Assembly: GCA_019095985.1 (NCBI GenBank)
Contig: CM032662.1
Span: 39,755,203-39,819,202 of the forward strand
Source of the DNA: Streblospio benedicti
Taxonomy: Eukaryota; Annelida; Polychaeta; Spionida; Spionidae
Direction: 5' to 3'
DNA: 64,000 nucleotides
A model generated the notes under the pieces. The model was not told the DNA's origin, did no database searches, and saw nothing but the letters and a program-made list of their open reading frames with translations. Positions 1 through 64,000 of the stretch are shown piece by piece. Within the stretch, counting starts at the first letter, position 1, and each line of letters starts with the position of its first letter. The position numbers were made by a program, and so were the translations under genes.

Positions 1-16
1 CCAAGTATGTAAGTTG

Positions 17-116
17 NNNNNNNNNNNNNNNNNNNNNNNNNNNNNNNNNNNNNNNNNNNNNNNNNNNNNNNNNNNNNNNNNNNNNNNNNNNNNNNNNNNN
101 NNNNNNNNNNNNNNNN
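17..116. other. Assembly gap (100 Ns)
   Basis: An exact run of 100 Ns. The 16 bases before it match 1,470-1,485, so the gap sits inside or beside a copy of the local SINE cluster. A collapsed repeat is the likely cause. Confidence 0.99.
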
Positions 117-1111
117 AAACTAAAAAAGCCCTCCTGCAAACACCAACACTTGCAGTTTGATAAAAATTCACAGCTCAACATTTCACTAAATGATTGATAT
201 ATTTTAGTGAAATGTGAAGCTTTTTATTTCATGGTTACAAATGGTTTCATCAGAACCAAATTTTTTTACCTTGCCAATCTGATGTAAGTTATTATAACAA
301 ACTAAAAACAAACTTATGAATGCCGTACTAATATTAAGGAATAACATAGTTCCAAATATATTTTAAACTACCATAAATGACCATCCAAGCGCTCAGGGAT
401 GTTAAATTGAAAGTTTCTCAAAATGGGGGTGGGCTGTTTTCACGGGAGTGCTATGACTCATTAATTCGAAAAAGAGGGGGAGGCCTGTAATACAGGGTTG
501 GGCACTTTGATGATTAGGTATCGCGGTAATATTAATCATTTATCAGTTAACACTGTCTCATAAAATAGTTTGTTTGTTCTCTTTACAAGGTCCATACCAG
601 TATGGACCTTATTACTAAATAAAAATAAAATTGAATTAATTTATAGGCCTATGGGCCTGAATATGAATCTTCAACACCATGCTCAATGTTGGGCCCATGG
701 CCCTTTATACATGAAAAGATGGCATGTTGTCTTTCTACATGTATGTACATGTACATTATGATTGATTTCTAAATTAATATTGTAACAATAGTCTGTCTCT
801 TTATTATCTATACCATTAATAATACACACATATTTGGTTATTTTACAATGTATACATTCGTTTGAGTTATTATGCCATGAATTCTATTAAGCATTGCCAA
901 TTCTCCACCAAAGGATGTAACCACTCTATGTAATATCGGTTCCTGGTCTGGCAGGAACCTCTATGGACCTCCCAATTCTTAGTATTTAGGTCAAAATATG
1001 CATAATGCATTAGGTAAAATCGACCTCTATGTGAACTACCTTTCGTGAGCTCTCATTGGTTGTTGCGTTTTGCATATTTTCTGCTCATTAATTTTAAAAC
1101 AAAGTGATGGT
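117..1111. other. Non-coding stretch with a dispersed repeat
   Basis: No exon was recognised. The segment around 785-925 (AGTCTGTCTCTTTATTAT ... TTTGAGTTATT ... GCCAATTCTCCACCAAA) recurs diverged at about 62,690-62,995. It is therefore a dispersed repeat of unknown class. Confidence 0.6.
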
Positions 1112-1291
1112 TTTTAAGAGAATATTTGAAAACTATTTTCACTAAAAGCTAAAGATTGGACAATATATTGCAAGTTTATGAATATGAAGGAGTCCCGCCA
1201 GGGCCACTTGATATAGTCAAAGGAAGCTTAGGGTTGTAAAACCTGTCTTCAGCTATATCTATCGTTGGTAGAAATATGCTTGCTAAAAAGA

Positions 1292-1294
<3 letters not shown>

Positions 1295-1326
<32 letters not shown>
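1295..1326. repeat. (GA)n microsatellite
   Basis: About 16 GA units at the 3' end of a SINE copy. Confidence 0.95.
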
Positions 1327-1329
<3 letters not shown>

Positions 1330-1681
1330 ATAAAAATATATCCGTAGGCACTGGGAAACACATATATATCATTCAAAAGCCCTAAAAATGCTAATAAGAC
1401 CCTTCCCAAAATTTCGTCCTCAAGTGGGATTCGAACCCACGACCCCTGGGTTGAGATGATAACAGACCAAGTATGTAAGTTGGGGTTACAGAGACATTGG
1501 TTCAGCCGAGTAACCTTTTAACAGCTTCGCTGCTTGGGATGATGGTATCATTCTGGTCTCACAACCTTGGGGTCGTGAGTTCGAAAGTCCCCGCCAGGGC
1601 CACTTGATATAGTCAAATGGAAGCTTAGGGTTGTAAAACCTGTCTTCAGCTATATCTATCGTATGCTTGCTAAAAAAAGGC

Positions 1682-1683
<2 letters not shown>

Positions 1684-1735
<52 letters not shown>

Positions 1736-1751
1736 AAGAGAGAGAGAGAGA
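1684..1751. repeat. (GA)n microsatellite, interrupted
   Basis: A GA tract with one interruption (GATTAAAGAG) at the 3' end of the second SINE copy. Confidence 0.95.
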
Positions 1752-1847
1752 AGTATTAAAAAAAAGGGGTTTTAAGAGAATATTTGAAAACTATTTTCAC
1801 TAAAAGCTAAAAATTGGACAATATATCTTAAGTTTATGAATATGAAG

Positions 1848-3413
1848 GTAAAGGAAATCTTTTGAATACATTGTTTAAATGCCTCTGAGGTAAATGCCAA
1901 GATGATTTAGTTGGCTTATGCATATTAATAAGGAGGAGGAGTCAAAGAAAATTGACAGGTCAAATTCCTCTCCAATTTTGCGAGAGGATTTCGCTGATTG
2001 CCTAGTTTTCTAGGTCGCACTTGAGAATTCCTCAAGGGCTCAAAAGCAAGTTTTGAGCAATATATTGAGCCCTTGATATTCAGGGTGGATGTAACTTTCA
2101 GTGGAATTAGTTTTCATGGATGGAAGATATAAAACAAAAGGTGGATTTTCTGTCCAAACTATTCATGATTCCGATGTCCCCGCCCCTTTCTATTGATTTG
2201 TTACCACGTGCACGAAGGTCTCACAAACATTCCTATCGCCCGTAGTAAGAAGAAATTGCCAACTTTCTACCCAAGAATGTTGTATTAAAATTTTGCTAAT
2301 ATTCTTACTTTTAACTTGGGATGAATTCGGTAACCTCTGTTCTACAACATACCGGAAGTATTCTCAGAAATCATTGATAATAAAGATTTGCTGGGACATT
2401 TAGTTTTCCATCTTTTTGCATCCACTACTAAATGAAGTCCCGTGATTACGGGTTATTCGAGCTGGTACTCTTAATCGTATTGTGCTATGGTCAGTGTTGA
2501 CAAATTACGGCGTGTGATAAAGGCTAATATCCCCATTGAAATGGCGTCACCTTTAAAACGTCGGATCAATTTTAAACCAATTATGAAGTCATGGACAAAA
2601 GGAGATTTCTCAAAGCACGCACATTGTTTGAAAATCACATTGGTTTGTGCGTGTGTGTTGCCGATGAAGAAATTTGACAGCTCACACGGCTATACGCACC
2701 AGACACATATATTTGAAGACGTTTTTATAGTGTCTTTCACCCAAGTAAGCTGTTTAACCTTTTTCGTATCCTCTGTACCCTTTCTGATGACTCACAGCAA
2801 TCATATTATTTTATGAGTAAAAGAACTTTTATAAATTCGTCTTTCTAAAGTGTGCCTCGAACAGGTGTTTTTGAATCGAGGGCAGCACCAGCTACATGTT
2901 TAGAAGATAATCTAGACGTATAAATCCATATTCCTATAACTAGATGTTGAAAATAAAAACCGCGGTATGATTTTGAGTACACGTGGACAATTTATGTAAA
3001 AAAAACACAGTATTTATGGAGGCACCAGAAACATTATTGTCTCAGACGTAAAACTGTCAAAATTCCAGTGACAGTGTGCGGCAGTACTGCAATGTCATAA
3101 ATCTTCTAAATCGATATAATTGATAGGTATACATTGGATACAATGTAGAAAAGAGGAAAGGTAGTGCATCCCAACTGAAAAATTAGCACATTTTCATTCA
3201 AGAATCTGGTATCAAAACTTGATAATTTCTCACTGTTTACTATGGGAGGAGATAAAGCTTGTGAGACCATAACAGCGCACCTGCGGGTGTTTGTATGAGG
3301 CCGCTCGCTGATTGGCTGGCTGACATAAAAAGGGGAGTGGCTCGGAACTATGAATAGTAACTTTTGTTTTCATTTAACATAATGATTATTATACCAAATG
3401 TAACATTGCTCAC
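1848..3413. other. Intron, nothing recognised
   Basis: No RyR exon, RNA gene or clear repeat was seen. A 109-codon plus-strand open frame at 2,487-2,816 has no recognisable domain and looks like chance. Confidence 0.6.
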
Positions 3414-62072
<58,659 letters not shown>

Positions 62073-63700
62073 CTATAGAAACAACCACATGCATGGAAAT
62101 GTAGCTAAAACAATCATCGATAGGACATGTACTTGATAAGCACATTATAATTAGGATAGCAAATTCAGGTCAAATTATGGCATTAATAATTTTATTCATA
62201 TTTTGATTCCATGTGAAGGGGGGGAAAGATTGTGAATATGTGTGGTCAGTTTAAAATATATTAGGGGATGTTGTGATTTCATTACTGGTGATTCATGTTA
62301 AAGCAAATTCAAAATGCAGATACGTTTCTTACATGTACTTACACATGTTGCTGAGTAAATTCACATAAATTAAAGAGTATTTTAAAGCATTGCTGTGTTT
62401 TATCTATTGCATCAATTCCTGTAAATTAGAGTATTCTATAAAGTATTTTGTGTCTTATTTTCACCATCCCAACACAAAATATTCATTAGTTTTTGTTGTA
62501 ATAATCTGCATATATCGTCACAATTGTGCACGCCGAATCCCAACTGTCAAACAAGGCAATGAACGTGATTGATGATGAAAATAAACTGATTAGATTAAAC
62601 AATTACTTAGACATATATTTATGAATGGAATAGAATATCACTACAGATTACTAAATTTGAATTTCAAAGTTTAATTAAAATGACCTATAGTCTGTCTCTT
62701 TATTATTTACAAGATAAAAATAGCAGTTTTCAAGAACATGTGAACTTATACCCTGTGGGTCAAAACATACATGATATATGACACTTATGCTGTTTGACCC
62801 CTTTAGAAGATATTACATAAGTCAGATACGTCCATTACATATGTATGACATAACACTGTGACACGTAAAGTATTGCACGTAGTAAAGTTTACCGAAAATA
62901 CACAAACTCTTCAGTATTTTGCAATATATACAACCATTTGAGTTATTTTAGCATTAATTCTATTTAGCCTCGCCAATTCTGCACCAAATGGTGTTACTTT
63001 TACTTTTCTTTCTGTTTTGGTTAAAGGAAGTTATGCGACAAAAGATGAGTGTCGATAATTAAAATACAATGTATTCTAATATTTTCATAATTGATATTGG
63101 CTAAAAACGCATACAGATTATGAATATAATATCAAATTAATTTAGAGTGAGGTATGGACTGAGATATTAAGCAAAATCTAGCAGTTTTACTAAATAACTC
63201 GCATTTTTACGTAAACAAACAAGCCATTACATTGTTTTCTCATGCAGAGACTGGCCTAATGGTTTGCATTGTAGCAGGTAAACACCTTTTTAGATAAATT
63301 CTACAACTATGATCCATGAAACAATCTAAACCAGCTTGTTAATCAAAAAATCTATACATCTAATGGATAATGTAATTACAAGTCACATTAAAATCAAAGG
63401 GAAATCTTCAAACTGGTCGGACTCGTACTTATAGTAGACCGATTCCTTAGATGATCATATCACTTTAAATGGATTTTGGTCATCAGTTAAAATACATGTA
63501 TCAGGTATGAAACATCTGGTTCTATTGGCTCATGTCCGTGGAAGCCAACAAATAAGAGGTCTTACAGAAAGTCCAGGCTAAATTTACAAAATGGTACGCG
63601 AAGCATTTTTTTCGTAACAAGCAAGAGACGATTAATTAATTACGAGTTGATAAATACTTTAGAAGCTTGAATAACTATATGTTAACATTCATAGGTGGAT
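62073..63700. other. Non-coding stretch with dispersed repeat
   Basis: About 62,690-62,995 is the diverged partner of 785-925 (AGTCTGTCTCTTTATTAT, CCATTTGAGTTATT, GCCAATTCTGCACCAAA). No further RyR exon was recognised up to the window edge. Confidence 0.55.
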
Positions 63701-63779
63701 TACTGAAGATAAAATATATAAATTTGTAGTATATAGGACGTTTATGTGTATGAAAATCATATATAGTTGTGACTCACCC

Positions 63780-64000
63780 AAATTCACAGAGAATCCTGAC
63801 AAAATTGGACATGCTTGATGGTATGGCACCATCATATATTAAATCACTTTTGGTCATAAAAAATAAATGTAAAAATCTAAGATCTAATTCAAATGGAATT
63901 CTTTTAGCAAAACCAATTACCAAGCTTGTGTCATATGGTGATAGATCATTCAGTGCAGCGGCTCCGAAAATCTGGAACAATCTACCAGTACATTGTAGGA
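63780..64000 (+). mobile_element. LINE ORF2 C-terminal fragment (runs off window)
   Basis: The plus strand encodes LDGMAPSYIKSLLV, LRSNSNGILLAKP and GDRSFSAAAPKIWNNLPVH, the typical end of Jockey/CR1-like non-LTR retrotransposon ORF2 (...LNGLAP.YL..LL...YGDR.F..AAP.LWN.LP). Open as far as visible. Confidence 0.8.

Larger units (their letters stand above)
1112..1847. repeat. Cluster of tRNA-derived SINE copies flanked by a direct repeat
   Basis: Copies or parts lie at 1,187-1,330 (+, tail), about 1,408-1,475 (-, head with GGTTCGAATCC-type B box) and 1,490-1,735 (+, nearly complete). They share GTCTTCAGCTATATCTATC and a GCCAGGGCCACTTGATAT block, and two end in (GA)n. The cluster is bounded by a direct repeat of about 78 bp (1,112-1,189 and 1,768-1,847). 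The B-box-like GTTCGA motifs support a Pol III origin. Confidence 0.7.

Noticed and set aside
1408-1475. Genuine tRNA gene
   Set aside because: Only a B-box-like T arm is present, without a full cloverleaf; it belongs to a SINE.
2487-2816. 109-codon plus-strand open frame
   Set aside because: No domain, no splice-site context and no codon bias different from the surrounding intron; likely chance.

Overview
The window is animal nuclear DNA: AT-rich, full of introns, microsatellites, SINEs, MITEs and Penelope-like retroelements, with no bacterial-style gene layout. A run of 100 Ns (17-116) marks a scaffold gap. Almost all the coding sequence belongs to one gene on the minus strand, a ryanodine receptor (RyR), the giant tetrameric calcium-release channel of the ER/SR. 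I can place 53 exons between about 62,072 (upstream in the gene) and 3,414 (downstream). Nearly all have GT/AG ends, and the reading phase carries through every junction for about 2,271 codons. Residue choices such as HIRDPIGGSNENLF look protostome-like. A marine lophotrochozoan, for example a mollusc, is my best guess for the host, but the species is not determined.

Layout along the gene (right to left): 62.1-58.2 kb encodes a variable linker with a His-rich, phase-symmetric exon. 56.2-53.0 kb encodes the third SPRY domain. 52.8-42.9 kb encodes the conserved solenoid after SPRY3, including a small Pro/Thr/Ser cassette exon. 42.3-41.3 kb holds two homologous 149-bp exons that look mutually exclusive. 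40.0-38.2 kb encodes the segment around the second RIH domain. 34.0-24.2 kb continues the helical solenoid. 24.0-17.0 kb encodes the two central RyR repeats (R3, R4) and the phosphorylation loop between them. 16.6-3.4 kb encodes the downstream solenoid. The N-terminal part (MIR, SPRY1, SPRY2, R1/R2) lies beyond 64,000, and the calmodulin-binding region and pore lie beyond position 1.

The introns carry the rest. There are several Penelope-like (PLE) fragments, some enclosed by long inverted repeats, and hammerhead-ribozyme-like motifs, two of them in the ends of the PLE fragment at 14.7-15.2 kb. A MITE family with TTTAAA ends is present, with one copy nested in a PLE. Other contents are fold-back elements (one carrying tRNA-like B boxes in both arms), two tRNA-derived SINE families, LINE 3' fragments and a 1.4-kb array built from 11-bp words in both orientations.

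The observation most worth a second look is the pair of same-length, same-phase, diverged exons at 42,180-42,328 and 41,286-41,434. Only one of the two can be used per transcript, which would swap a 50-residue segment just before the second RIH domain.
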